Of a stretch of 64,000 nt of DNA, positions 10,140 to 23,039 are shown piece after piece. Location of the stretch: the NCBI GenBank assembly GCA_013397845.1, contig VZTG01005442.1, positions 1 through 64,000 of the forward strand. Direction: 5' to 3'. The notes under the pieces are model-generated. The model did not search any database, was not told the DNA's origin, and was given only the letters and a program-made list of their open reading frames with translations. Each line of letters starts with the position of its first letter. The stretch's first letter is position 1. This DNA comes from Melanocharis versteri. Taxonomy: Eukaryota; Chordata; Aves; Passeriformes; Melanocharitidae. Both the position numbers and the translations under genes were made by a program.

Positions 10140-11240
10140 GCTGCAGGCACGGCAGGACCGAGCTCGCCGGCGGTCCCTCTCCGCCTCCCGCGAGAGACCG
10201 CTCTCTGCCAGGCGCTCGGGGCTCCCGCGGCGCCGCGCAGAGCCCCCGCCGACGTCCAAGGGCTCTGCGGAGCTCGCCGTGCGCCGGCTGCCCCCTTCCC
10301 CCGGCTTCCGCCGCGGCCCCACGCCCGCAGCGGAACGGGGCGACGGGGGCCGTGTGCTCCCCTTGGGACTCCCGCAGGGCTCCCCCGCCTCGGGCGATGC
10401 CGTGTCCCCGCACCGGGGTCCGGGCCGCCCCGCTAAGGCTCTCCGCAGGAGCAGCTCTGCCAGAAGGGGGACGGCGGCCCCTGCCCCTCGCCCGCCGAGA
10501 GCCCGGGGTGCAGATGACTTTGGGAGGGGTGTCCCGAGTTACGGCGGCCCTTCGGTCCTGCCTCCCCTTCCCTCTCCCCGCGGCTTTGATCTCGGCTCCC
10601 GGCTCCTGCCCGAGCTCCTTCGCCGCGGCTAAGAGAGCAGGCGGGGAGGCAGGCGGGGTGCGCGGGCTGCCCCCGCACCTCTCTCCGCCGGGGTGGGGAG
10701 ATGCTGCTGCCCTGATCCCCGCGGGGGGCAACTAGGGAGTATAAAGGGGAGAACCGCGCGGGAGGCAGGCGCCAGTGGGGAAGAGGGGGAAGGGGACAAG
10801 GGGGGACGTGATCCAAGCCGGCATCAGGGAGCAGGAGCCGGCAACCGAAGCCAGAAGGGCGGGGAGGCGAGGCGAGCTCCAGGGAGCGGGGCGGCAGAGC
10901 CGGCCCTTCCCTCCCGCTGGTGTGGGACCGGCTGCCCGGCGAGGCTCGGCCGCCGGCTCCCGGCGTGCTGCTGACGCCGCCCTGGCAATAGCCCTCTCTT
11001 TTCCACAATAGGGCCACCAGATCTGCCATTCAAGGGTTCCGGCACCCTCCCAGGGAGGGGAGGGAGCTCTCGCCAGGAGTTTGGCTAAGCCTCTGTTTGA
11101 ACAGACACTCGGAGGTGCGGGATCTCCTCCGCGGAAACCTGCGGGATTTCCTCAGGGAGCCAGACGCGAAGGTAGGGCTCACGTTCCTTACCCCTAGGGC
11201 CGCGCAGGAAGGTTTATTCGCGGCTCTTTCCAAAAGGTGT
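10140..11240. other. Intronic CpG island with no coding feature
   Basis: CpG-dense block well inside intron 1. Long frames on both strands here are compositionally biased Arg/Pro/Ala/Gly translations and match no family I recognise. Confidence 0.6.
10740..10746 (+). promoter_or_regulatory. TATA box candidate TATAAAG in intronic CpG island
   Basis: TATAAAGGGG is preceded by GC-box-like GGGTGGGGAG (10691-10700) and followed by GC-rich sequence. A start site would be expected near 10770. It could mark an alternative or non-coding promoter within ALX4 intron 1; there is no downstream ORF or donor that I can tie to it. Confidence 0.25.
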
Positions 11241-11299
11241 TTTGCGCTTCTCTTGAATTGGACGGTAGATCTGGCTGGAGGCTTTTATAGGATTCCTGA

Positions 11300-12010
11300 C
11301 CCGAGCTGTTTATAACACTGATGTGTCAAAGGACCGGGAGACTCCCTCCCCCGGTATCCCTGCCGCTCCCTCCTTGCAGGAAGATTTCTTTTCTCACTAG
11401 AGCTGTTTATTTTCGACTTGTCCGCTGCTGATTGGAATTAACTCCGCTTTAGCCCTACACTTCAGCAGCGCACGCCTGTAAACCCAGCAGGACGTTACCA
11501 GCAACAAGAAGGTGCGGAAAGAGAGAGAAAGAGTCTTAAAACTTTTACTAGTCTTAATTGTTTTGAAAGCAACACAGAGCGAGGCAGACGAGAAAAATAC
11601 TGATGGAGAGAGAGATTTGGAGATGCTTATTTGAGTGTGTTTTTTTCCTAAGGGTTTGGTGTAGGAGTCCTATTAACAATATATGCTGATGCCAGATAGC
11701 GCAAATGAGCTGTGTGTGTGTGTTATCTGGAGCTGCAGGCTGTTTATTTTGCGCAGCCTTTTGAGTGTACATTCAGTGTGGTTGCATGACTAACTGGCTG
11801 GAGTGATTCACTGGCTGCTTTATGGGTGACTGCTCAAAACAAGTTGTGAATCAAAAGAGATTTCTTTGGCTGTGGTTTCTAACCTCCCAAGTTAAACGCA
11901 CCCTCGGTTTAAGGGGAGCTAATGTGCAGACTTCAATCCCTCAGATCGTGAAGATTTATTCATTTTCCGAGCCCTGCGTTCAAAGCCATGATGAGTTTCC
12001 CTTGTAAGAG
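11300..12010. other. Intron segment of balanced composition, possible regulatory DNA
   Basis: A repeat-free stretch following the CpG island with many TTTAT and TAAT-like words and a short (TG)n run near 11713. It reads like constrained non-coding DNA, but conservation cannot be tested from one sequence. Confidence 0.2.
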
Positions 12011-12559
12011 GGAGGTGGTGTCTGGGAGGCTCGGAGCCAAGGTCTGCTGCTAAAGGACATCTCCAGACCTGTCCATTCGGTCACCCTAGTTCCTGGCCCT
12101 TTAGCCAGTTTTGCTCCCTGGAGTCCTTAAGATGCTTTAATATTTGTTCAGGGCATTTTTGTAGCTGCAACAATTCTCAGGTAAAAAGGGTGAAAGTGTC
12201 TTGGGGCCGTAAGAGGCTTTTATTCCCATTTTACAGTTTGGAAAAATTGACACTTGGAATACCCGAGTGGCTTGTGCAAGGTGAAGCTGTGGCCACTCCG
12301 TGGCATCAGTGTGACCTTTGCCGGGCCGTGGCTCCGGCAGAAGGAGGCACTCAGCCGGCTAGAGGAGGAGCCACTGCTAGAGTCAGAAACTCATGGAGTA
12401 GAGGTGCCGTGTGTGATTTTGTAGGGGCTTTAACTTAGGTTTCTGGACAGCCATGTCCTTATTCTGTGCAAAAAGCTGTAAGCAGTCGGTGTGTTCTCAT
12501 ATGCTCAGGTCTCCCGGTATGTAAAATAGGCTCAACCTGCCAATCCACATTAATGGTCC

Positions 12560-13140
12560 GATCTTTAAAAAGTAACTCATCAGCGTAGGCAACCTATATT
12601 GGCCAACACAAGATATGAGTTGTGCTTTTCAGAAAATGCTGAGCAATCCCTGCCCCAAAAGCCATATGTTTCTGAGGTACTCCTCCTACACATCTGAAAA
12701 AAAAAATCCCATCTCAATTGTTAATCATGCTGGAAAGCACAGGTCTAATATCTTTATGTAGATATATTTTCAAAAGGAAAAAAGAGACAGTTCTGGATTC
12801 GGGGGAGCCTGAGTGGTAATGCAGCTGATATAGTGACTTGAGAAACATTTACTAAGAAATGGACGGAAATATTTCAGATTAATAAAATGTCAGAGCAATT
12901 TATCATAGTTACATGTGTCTCAGCAGCCTCACTTGTAAAGGAAAGTTCATAAGTAAAGGAGAGCTACTTACATATATTAAATAAATGACCTCCACTTTAT
13001 TTTCTGTGTAAGTTCAGATGATTCAATGCCATTATACATACTGGTGAATCTGCTTGGCCATATTTTTCATTCATGCTTGCAAATCATCTTCATATTTTGA
13101 CTGTCACATGAGAAGACACAATGTGAAAGAGCAATTGTGA
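12560..13140. other. AT-rich, repeat-free intron segment, possible conserved element
   Basis: AT-rich unique sequence without mobile-element signature or coding frame, containing several homeodomain and POU-like words. Proposed only as a candidate conserved non-coding element. Confidence 0.2.
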
Positions 13141-13204
13141 TCACCATGACAATTCTAAGGTGATTTTTGGTCAAAGAGAGGAATCAGTGAGAAACAGGGT
13201 AAAT

Positions 13205-13268
13205 GGATGGAAAGAGGAAGGAGCAGAGATGAATGAGGAGAGGCAGGCAAAGAAGAAGAAGAGGAGAT
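13205..13268 (+). repeat. Purine-rich low-complexity tract
   Basis: GGA/GAA-rich run ending in AAGAAGAAGAAGAGGAG. Confidence 0.7.
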
Positions 13269-16200
13269 ATCTTGGATGGGTAATAAGCAGTGACAGACTC
13301 AGCATCATTACGGAAGGTGGTCTGCAATGGATTTTATGAACTATCTAAGTATGAACCCACCAGTATCAAATTCTTTATGTCTCCCTTGAGAATAGCTGTG
13401 ATTCAACATTTTGTAGCTGCTGTCTTCAGGTCCCAGCAGGACTTAGTCATGATGAGCTGGTATATCATGAGCTATGGTCTCTCATCTGCACTGACTGAAG
13501 ACCATTGCATTATCCAACTCAAATAAAATGTCTATTTAAGTCTATTTGTATCTAATAATTACTTTTTAAAATGAAGATGCAGTTTACGTGTTTATCTTTT
13601 TACATTTAATCTGCTTACTGGAAACAGCTGGTTGAATCAGCATTATTTCTAAATATATTCTTTATTAGCAAGAACTGGGTTCATTAGCTGTGAGGCAGAG
13701 GGTAAGCTGGTGGTGAAGCCTGAAGGGTAAGCTGGTTTACTCACCAACAGACATGCTGTATGCTGAGCCTGGGTGCAAACTCTGTGGGGCTTATGAAGAT
13801 AAGAGCTGCCTCTATTCAGTGGAAGTCTGAAAACCCTACAAAACCGAAGGGCAGGGAGTCAACAGCATCAAGGCCCATCAGAGAAGTCTTACCAGTGGGG
13901 AATGAGGAAACTGAGGAAGAGGACAAATGTTTTGGGCAGACTGGTGTTGGGGGGAAATAAAATAAACTGTAAGGTCTCAATACAACTCCCATCTGATTGC
14001 TGTTGCTCCCCACCTGGGCTCCATGTGCAAGCACTGCTGCCTAAAAGAAATATCTCGTGTTGCATCAGTTCCTCCTGTAGTGGAAGCAGTCCCCTCGGGA
14101 CTTTGGATATCGACTGACTGCTTCCCTTGGGAGCTGTAACATCAGTTCTGGGGTAGGATGCTGTTTCCAAAAAGGGAAATGGGAAAATGTATTCATTCTT
14201 TTGATGCAAGAGAGATCAGATAATGAAAGCGCTTGCAGATACCTAATCTATTCAGGAGCAGTAGGAAGTGTAAGAAATTCACACCAGAATTAAATCAAAA
14301 CAAACCAAAGTTGTACAGCATGCACAGGGAAAGAGTGCAATATCGAGAATTTTCCCAGAAAGGGTCAAAAACAATGGGAGAATGACTCTGTTCTGGGACA
14401 GTGCTCAGAGAGATCTGAAGGCCCATCTGCAAGACCATGACTCTGCAAGGTGTTGAGGAATGTGGGTGACACAGACCAGAAGTTGTTTTACAAAACGGGG
14501 GCAACAGGAAAATATTGCTCAGCCCAAAATTTAATACGAGACCTGTGCCACAGGAAGGTTTCTGAAAAAAAAGAAAGCATTTCAAAAATTACACCAAAGG
14601 CTTATGGGGGTTCCAGCCTGCTGGGCACGGAGCTGGTCTCAGGCTGTTGGGTCTGCCAGGTGGGGGTGGATCACCCATGAGACTGGCCCTTTCCAGTGTG
14701 TGTGCACAAGCCCACAGCATCAGGTTTTTCCAGCCTCAGAGATGCCACTCAAGAAACACTGCATGGGAGGCTGATGCATGTCTGTTCCCACTGTGCAACC
14801 AGCTGGAAAGAGGAACCGGGCAGAGCCTTGTTCTGCAGAGCTTGGTCCCAGAGGAGAGCCTGAGGCCAAGCAGTGGGGCAGGGTATGCACTAGAGCCTGG
14901 ACCACAGTGCTGGTCTACAGTTCAAGAGGCTGCGAGACCTTCTGGAGCACTGTGCGGTTCTTTTCCAGCCTTCCCTGGGATGCTGCATGCCCAGACCTCT
15001 TCCTGCAGTAGAGTCGGGAGCACAGCTGCGGCAAGGACCCATAGCTGAGAGCTGAGAAGCACTGCACTACAGACATAACCTGGCTTATCAAGATTTGGTC
15101 TGAACCTCCGTAAGCAGATTGGAGCCAGATATCACTCTGAGCTAGACAGGACATAGCCAAGTGCTAGAAGGCAAGAGGAAGAAGAACCTACCTAAACTGG
15201 CAGAGAACCTGCAGACATTTCGCGTTCCTCCCATCTCCAGTGAGGACTTCCAAGATAAATAGCCGATGGACCAATTGCTAGACAGTTAGATAGATTGTGC
15301 AGAAGGCCAGAAACACTCTGTGAAGCTGTGGGTTTTATGACAGAGCTTAAATATTGCATTTCAGCTCTTGAACAGCTCTTGGAAAGCTGCTACTGGAAGA
15401 GAGGGAAGCTGGTTGCTTTATGTAGGGATGAGGTCCTGTGCTAGAGAAATGAGTATTTCCATCCAGTTCATACCTCTTCCAGCTATTAGAAAAAGGGACT
15501 TGTGAAGGATAGAAAGCAATGGGGTATTGGCTACGGCATCAAACATGAGTGCAGAGACCCAGTTAACTGCAGCTCTGTTGGGGAGGCGAAATATACACAG
15601 AGAGGGTTGTTATAAATATACAAGTGGTCAGGACAGAGCCTCATAAAAATCTACTGAAAGGCCCAAATTCAGCTCAGGAAACAGGGGGACCTGTAGCTGC
15701 ACATGCAAAGTTGGGTGATGCTGGTTTTAAGTCAGAGTTGAAGCTACAATAAGGCTTATTTGTGCCCAGGCTTGGATATCACGTTGGTGTCCAGAGAACC
15801 CTGCTGTTCCCTTGTAGCCTTTAATTAGTTTGGTTTTGTGGCTGGTTGTCCTGGAAATCCCCTTTTCCTTGGCCTTGGTGGTAAAAATTGGAGTTCTTGG
15901 TTGAACAACCTTTTTCTCCATTTGTCAGTAGTCAGAGGGTGGGCAAAGGGAATAGCTAAGTAGCAGGAGAGGGGTTTTTCACCTGTGTAATTTACAGGCA
16001 TCACAGGTGCTCATTCAGGTACTGCAGTTGGTCATTGAAACCAGAGAGGGAGATGATGAAACAGTCCAAAATGTAGCCCTTGCCCTCACATGGGTCTGAG
16101 GGAAGGCAGGGACTGAGGAAAGTGTCCTTGCTGGCAAAAAATGCATGCAGCAGACTGGACTGCTGGGATCCAGGAAATTGCTCAGCATAGCCAAGGTGGG

Positions 16201-17602
16201 AGATGAGCTAACACTGAGCATACACCTCACTGTGGCTGGGACCTGGTCAGTCAGTACCACGGCTTTCAGCCTGCGGTGTGTTCCTTCAAAAACATGGCTC
16301 ATGTGAAAGAAAGAGGTTTGGGCAATCTGTTTGTGGCGCCTGCCTCTGTGGGCAGGCCCTGAGCTGTCTCTTTGAGCTTCTACGCAGTTTTTGGACCTCA
16401 TCAGCTGTCCTGGTTAGAAAAGAAGGCCAGCAAGAGCTTTGCTGTGTAACATATTAACCAGAGGGTGCTTGTGTCTTACCATTACTAGATAATATCTGGG
16501 ATGTGCCTTACTAGGTTCATTTTGGTTTCCACAGTGAATATCTTGAGGTGAAAAAGGCTTTCGTGCTAGCACAAGTCCATAAAATACTGTAGTGTGGGTC
16601 TCCCATCCCCTGTGTACAGCAGCCCTCCCTCGAGAGACCAAGGCAGCAGGGATTGCATAGGCAGCCACCCAGTCCCGGTGCTACAGCTGGGGATGTCCTG
16701 GTGTGGGGTGAGCCCTCTAATAGGAACCAACGATGTCTTATAAACAGGCTGTCACGAGCTGCAGGCTGCCAATCTAAATTGAACCCAGAGCAAGGTGAGC
16801 TGCTGAAGAGAAGCATAACACGCACCCTGAGCAAGCTCAGCCAGGAGCAAAGGGGCAGTGCTTTCCTGATGTCAGGGAAGGGAGCACGGAACTGTCAGCC
16901 TGTCTGGCCTTGCAGGGCACTGATCCTGCTCCTGGAGCTCAGCTGCAGACTTGCCAGGATTACAAAAGCTCCACATGCCCCTTGCGAGAAGAGAAAGCTA
17001 CCCCAGCAGTGAAAGGAGAGCAGCCAGGCATTTTCAGGGCTGAAGCAGTTTCCATTGAACACAGCTGGGGGTGCCTGCGGGGTCGGAACAGCACTGACAC
17101 AAGAGCACAGTCACCAAAGACTAGTTCTGCCAGTGCCTTGTTCAAAGGCACTTTTTTTTTGTGCAGATACCTCCCTCAGCAGGGCAGCAAGAAAAAACTG
17201 AGACTGCATCCTTTTTTACCTCCTTCTTCCACAGTGTGCAGGAATGAAAACTCTCCTATTTCATCCATAGATGTAAGTTTGCAAGAGCAGAGTTCATGGA
17301 ACTAAGAGGGAGTGCTCCTCAAAAAGACTCCTGGTGTCAAACAAGGTGTGATTAAAAAAACCCCAAACCTTTACTTGGCAACCATGTCTGCTTTTTGACT
17401 CTTTTCAGACTAGCAAGGCAAAAGCCCTCTGGTCATGGTGGGAAAGCTTGGAATTTAAAGATGAAATGTTGTATAGGAGACGGGAAAATAAAACAGCATG
17501 TGACAAGCACTTCTGAGAGCTCATCATCACCAAAACACTCAAAAAAAGAGGTTCTGATGTTTTGCTATGATGTCTTGAAATTGTAAAGTCTTTAGTCAAG
17601 CC

Positions 17603-18070
17603 GTGAGAGAACCGGTTTTGAGGAAAATGCAGACAGATGATGGAAAATTACTACAAGGAAGTATGATGCTTTTCTTGCATGTGCTGTATTTTCAAAGTAA
17701 GTCCCCACAGATGGGGAGAAACCCTACTGAGCAGAGTCTCCTGGGGGCCTTACTGCAATTCATTGCTGTTGGTGTTGTTGGGCCTTTGCCTGAGACAGAA
17801 TCTGCCAGACAATATTTGTTGGTAGCTATGGATTTCTTTAGAAAATGGCCTGAAGTTTACCCAAAAAGGAACCAAGAGGCTGTGATAGCAACCAAGCTTC
17901 TAAGGGATGAATTTTTCACCATATTTGGGGACCAAGACACAAAGAGCATGCAACAAGGCAGAGGCTTTGATGCCGAAGTATTTCAACAGGTTTGTCTGAT
18001 GCTAGTAAAGGCAATAGGAGGTATCCAGCATCCTAAAGACAGTAGGGAGGAGAAGCTTGGCTGGCGCTGA
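17603..18070 (+). pseudogene. Ty3/gypsy-like retrotransposon integrase fragment
   Basis: A 155-codon open stretch. Residues about 53-137 (17759-18013) match the integrase catalytic core of Ty3/gypsy-type elements: a VGPLPET motif, YLLVAMDFFRKWPE, a QEAV motif, DEFF..FG, then QGR.F..EVFQ and a final HP. In the family the first catalytic Asp precedes GPLP and the second sits in a SDQGR motif. Here these positions read VGVVGPLP and MQQGRGF, so both aspartates are lost. The zinc-binding HHCC part is degraded; a possible remnant lies in a different frame at about 17490-17586. It lacks reverse transcriptase and LTRs and sits sense in ALX4 intron 1. Most likely a dead insertion; a retained non-enzymatic fragment is less likely. 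An endogenous-retrovirus origin is an alternative to gypsy. Confidence 0.65.
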
Positions 18071-20645
18071 GAGGAGGCATTGAGCCACCTGCATGCCACC
18101 TGGCCTGAGATGCCTCCATTTACACTCCCTGGTCTCCCTGTGCTCCTCAAGGCCTGGGTACTCGCCCCATGTCAGCATCTGAGAGACCCTAGTGTGTTTT
18201 GCACAGCACCAAAACCCCACGAGTGTGCAACTGAATCACTCCCCAGACACTTCACAAGACAGTGACAAAAAGACCAGAACTGATCCAGCCCTTTGTCTAT
18301 TCTGATGGGTTTTAATGACTTTCAGCGTAAAAGGAAAGTTCTGTCTGACCCCAGTCCTCCTCTTCAGACATTAGCCAGGAAACATAGCACAGTCCTTGTG
18401 AGAAATTCATAAATCTGGACTATGTAAGTCTGGCCTATCTGGACTCTGCAAAAACCAAGTGGAAGAGCCTAGGTTTTTCTAGAGAAAATCTGATGCGAAT
18501 ATTGCCTCAGGCAATGTGAATGTTCTCTGATATAGGCTTTTGTGTGGAAACCTGGCTGACTGCACATCCCACAGAGATGGAGATATTAGGAGCCTGCAGC
18601 AGATAAACCATGGTCTGTAGCAGTGCCCACATACATGCATTAACACGTAAGAGGCCAGTGGGTCCTGGCCAAGGAGAAGTTATGAGGGTAACTGAGTGGG
18701 TCCTGAAAGCCAAGAATACTGCTAAGGATGTTGAGTCTGGTAGAAATTAGTTCCCCACTGGGGAAAAACAGGGAATGGCCTCATTTAGCCTGCAGATTTC
18801 ATTAAAACCAAAAACTTTGCTGAGAACTGCTCCTCAGGAGTTCAAAAGGAAAGGGAGCAGCAGCTGAAAGCCTGTGGTGGCATCCCAGCAGGAGCAAAGT
18901 CAATCCAAGCTCTATGAAAATGTCCCAATAGGAAAATGTGATATGAGTATGTAAACAGAGACTGCCCAAAGCACATGCCAGAGCAGACCTGGCCCAGGTG
19001 GCAGGGGAAAGCAGGGGACCTGGCAGCATGACAGTGACAGCAGCGTAGCACCATGGTTGAGGTGACCTGCTCCTCGCCCTGTTGTGTCCTGCCCAAAGGG
19101 GTGTTAAGCCAGACCCCCCTTTTCCAGGCACGCAGTTCTGCTCCACAGCCTCAGGTCTCCCAGCCCAGCTGTCTCCTGGGGCAAGAACCATTAAATAAAA
19201 AGATGGTACACTGGCTTCCAGACTGTCCCTGGCTGGTAACAATCTGTGAAGCTTCTTACTGTAGCGTCCAAACATCACAGTCCATGAGCTGACAGGAGAT
19301 GAAGTAACCTTTTATTTTCTGTTTATGTCAGATCACGTTCTTGACAAAGTTACAAACACGTGTGATGTAGTCCACTGGGTACTACAGTTTGAAGCAAATC
19401 GGGCTGTGTAGCGGTTGTGCTATCCCTGTTTATAAGCCTCTTTAGTTGTAGGAGGTGTCAGTGGGAAGAACAATGTAGTTTAAGCCAATTCAGGAAGCTG
19501 CATCTTTGCTTTGGAAGACAGAGGACATAAGCAGTAAATACTCAGAGGGTCCCTGATTCCAGGCAAGTCTCTCGTTACCAGCAGGCATAGCCCAGGGCTG
19601 TGCTCCCTTCTTTGGGATGGAGAGTTTCCTCTAGCACTAAAACCTTGGCTCTAAAACCCTGGCTTCTTGGAAGCTACGTACTCATAACTGTGTTCACTGA
19701 AGGAGTTTTGAAGTTTGGAGTCCCATTATTTACATCCGACTGTATATTTTCTCCTGAGAGCCCTATAAACCAAATGAATTGCAGAAGAAATTGCACATTC
19801 CCACACAGGCATGTTTGCCTCTCATGAAGTCTGAAAAACCACAACCCAAATGTACTGTGAGATAGTAAATCTGAGAAGGCAGTGTGTGGGAAGCCTAGTC
19901 TGAGATGAGAAGGAAGGAGAAAGCAACCTACTGCAGCCCCCAGCATCTTTCCCTGCAAGAACTCTGAGCCCAGGAGCTGGAAATGCTTTGGGGAAACAGA
20001 GGCCAGCTGATGCCTAGTACCCCACTAATTCCAGGAGCTCTCAGACATTGGAAACTGAAGTGTTTATCTGCTCTTCCTAAATTTCAACCTTTCCAGACCC
20101 TTGCAGACAGGCTTGTTTCTTAAGAGAACAGGAAGACAGCTGGTGAAAAGAGGTCTTGCTTGCTCTCATCTAGGAAACTCTGAAACAGCAGGTACCTTTC
20201 CAACTGGTGCTTTCCATGTGTATTGATTCCAGCCCATGTTTTCTGATCGTGTATTTTATTCTCCTCTCTAAGCCATCCTGCCTGCAGTCAGTCTTTCCAC
20301 CTGCTTTTAAGGCCTCCTGTTGCTCCCCAACCTGCTAGAAAAGGCAGCTTTTAAGCACTGAAGCTCTGCTTGTGGCATTGGCATCATGATGTCTTTAGGC
20401 AGAGACTTTCTGAGTTGTGGTCCATGTCAGCACACAGCCACCCTTATGGAGATCAGGTATCTCCCAAAATAAGGGCTCCCCTAATGAAATATTTTGGGAG
20501 ACAGGGAGCAGGAGGGATGGATGGATGCCTTGTGTGCTTCATTTGCAAATTGTGAGAAAGGTATGATTTTTTGAGGTCTGTCTGGGACACAGGATTGTTA
20601 TTGGGATGATGTTTGTGAGTAATCTTTGGTCAGCAGATTGTGGGG

Positions 20646-20670
20646 GTGTGTGTGTGTCTGTGTGTGTGTG
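20646..20670. repeat. (TG)n dinucleotide repeat
   Basis: About 12 TG units with one TCTG interruption in intron 1. Confidence 0.85.
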
Positions 20671-22963
20671 AACTGGTGCAAGGAGCAGGCAGTTGAAAAG
20701 GCATCTGTGGTGATGAGTGGAAGGTAGGTACACGGTGGACACAAATGATGAGTCTTTGTTCCCTGATTGGATGAGCACCTCCGGCAGAAGCAGGTTTCTG
20801 GGACAAATATTCCTTTTCACAAGTTCCTAAAGATGATTTCTGTAAATGTTTGCTAATGTTTACTTCACATTTGTAGTCACTCATGTCAGTATGATCCCGC
20901 CCCGGAATGTTAACTGGAAGCAAACACAAAAGTGGGCATGAACTCAGCTGATGTGGATACAGTTTTTAATTTAGGCTGATTTTCATGGTCATTACCTTTC
21001 ACATAATCATCCAGTTTGGTTGAGAACTAGTGACGCTCCAGGAGTTCCTCTCCCTCCAAGAATCATGATTTCTTTGTTTTCTCTTAGGAAAATGTGTTAC
21101 CAGAGTCACTGTTGTTTGTGTCTACTGCCTGACACTTCATACCACAATCCTGCATCTAGTTTCTTCTAACTTAATCAAAACTTAACAATCTTGTCTAAAA
21201 GCTCCCACAGCACTTTTTTGCCTCTGGCTGCTTTTATAATACTTTTTTTTAAAAGTTCTTCTGAATCAATTAAGCTGTTTCCAAGAATGTAACTAAAACT
21301 AAGCACATTTTTGTTTTCTCCATGTCAGGAAAAAAATCGGATGATGACCTTTTTCGTAAGTTCTGCTGCACTGTGCTGTGAAGCAAGATTATCAGATTTA
21401 CAGTGGAGCTGGGCTTTGGGTAGGAAACATGCTTTGTGACTTTTCTCTGAAAGATTATCCAACAATTAGCCATAAGGAGTTGTGGTTTGAACTGTCTCAG
21501 CAGTGATACCTTTGATTTTCACACCTAAAGACACTGCAGATTTCTCATGTTCTGGGAGTGTTTTCAGCCAGGTCTGAACTCACTCTTATTGCAGTGACCC
21601 TTTACCCTGGTAGTTGGTCCAGCCTTGCTTGGACCCAGGCAAAGGAGGGGAGCAAAGGCTGGGATAAGAATAAGGAATTTTGATGTGGCAGAAACTTGTG
21701 CTGAAGACTGAGGAGTGTGTTGGATTGAATGGGGGCCTAGATCTCCTTGGCCAAGATGCAAAGGTATTGCATGATTCAGGGCATCTGAGAGGCACAGGAC
21801 CTTCACCTCCAGGCTGCAAAAATATTAGACAGTGCCAAGTACTTTTTAAAACTCAGGCTTGGATAGAGTGTCTGTTGTGTGCCTGGTGGCTCTGTCTCAC
21901 TTTGCCATCCACACAGCATGAGAAATAGCAGTGCCTCACCTCACCAGGCTCGCTGTGATTCAAGCATCTCTGTGCAACCCTCCGGCACAGCTCCGTGGAT
22001 GCTGCGGGAAGCCCAGAGGACACTGCTGAATAGGATGTGGATGCCACGCAGTAAATAATGGTCACCTTCAAACACTGGACGATGATGAGAAAATGCAGAA
22101 GTGTTCACCACAGAGAGGGGTCCAGTGTATGTGATCCAAAGACCCGGAAAGCAAGAAGTATCTCAGAAAGAAAAGTAAGAGGGGTGGCACAAAAGCCCTT
22201 CAGATAGAGCTCTCACTGCTCATCCTCTTGGGTCCAGAAGACACGTTTGGTCCTGGTGTTGTGTTTAATTGTGGTGCCATGCAGCCAGGAACCATTCCAG
22301 CTGGCAGAGGCTCCACACAATGTAACCATCTGCAGCCACAACAGCACCAGGGGCAAACAACTTCTCCCTAGAAAAATTTGGTCCCGGAGTGACTTCATAA
22401 AGGAATTTAGTGGTGCAGGTGATGGTCAGAGATGCACATCTTGGCCTGGTTTGGTCACCACCAAGTACAGCAAGTGGCCAGACTCTGGTAAGTTTGGCCA
22501 TCAGGGTCAGGCAGCTGGAGAGAATGCATAGGATGAGCAGACACTGTGGGAATGTGGCTCAGCAGGCACAGTCTGGGAAAAGAAGTGAAACATAGAGGTA
22601 GAGTAGAAAATAAAGGTCAAATACTCTTGGCTCATGCAAACTTCTGGGTTTTTTGGTTGTTTTGCGTTTTTGGCTTTTTATTTAATTTTTTTTTCCCCTG
22701 GTGACAATTATATGTGTTGCAAGGTGAAGTAGTTCTCAAGTGAAATGAAATCCCTTTCTCTGACCTCGGAGTGCATAGCACTCTGAATTACTTGACAAGC
22801 ACAGTTTACCCTTTGAGCAATTAATGACTCCCCTTTCACAAGTAAGAGCACACTTTCGTGGATGTTTTCCTTGCTCGGTACTACCTAATGGATTTTTTTT
22901 TCCTTAATAACTGTCATTTGACCTGCATCTTGGGTTCAATCCCCATATGGGCTATTCACTTCA

Positions 22964-23029
22964 GACTTGGATTCAATGATCCTTGTGGGTCCCTTCCAAC
23001 TCAGAATAATCTGTGAATCTGTGAATCTT
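22964..23029 (+). mobile_element. CR1 LINE fragment, 3' end, sense
   Basis: Matches the CR1 3' terminus: a GGATTCAATGATCCTTGTGG box, then GTCCCTTCCAACTCAGAATA and two decayed copies of the terminal octamer (CTGTGAAT). It is severely 5'-truncated, as is usual for CR1. Confidence 0.85.
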
Positions 23030-23039
23030 GCTATTCTCT

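Noticed and set aside
10084..11029. Minus-strand frames of about 200 codons in the intronic CpG island
   Set aside because: Low-complexity translation, no domain, no splice or start context.
18080..18265. Possible continuation of the integrase fossil towards its C-terminal part
   Set aside because: A short HATWPEM..LP-like stretch hints at the family pattern, but the match is too weak to include.
22203..22531. Minus-strand stretch reading as a possible processed pseudogene
   Set aside because: Two overlapping frames look protein-like in places, but I could not assign any family, and there is no poly(A) tail or target duplication. A translated search would decide.
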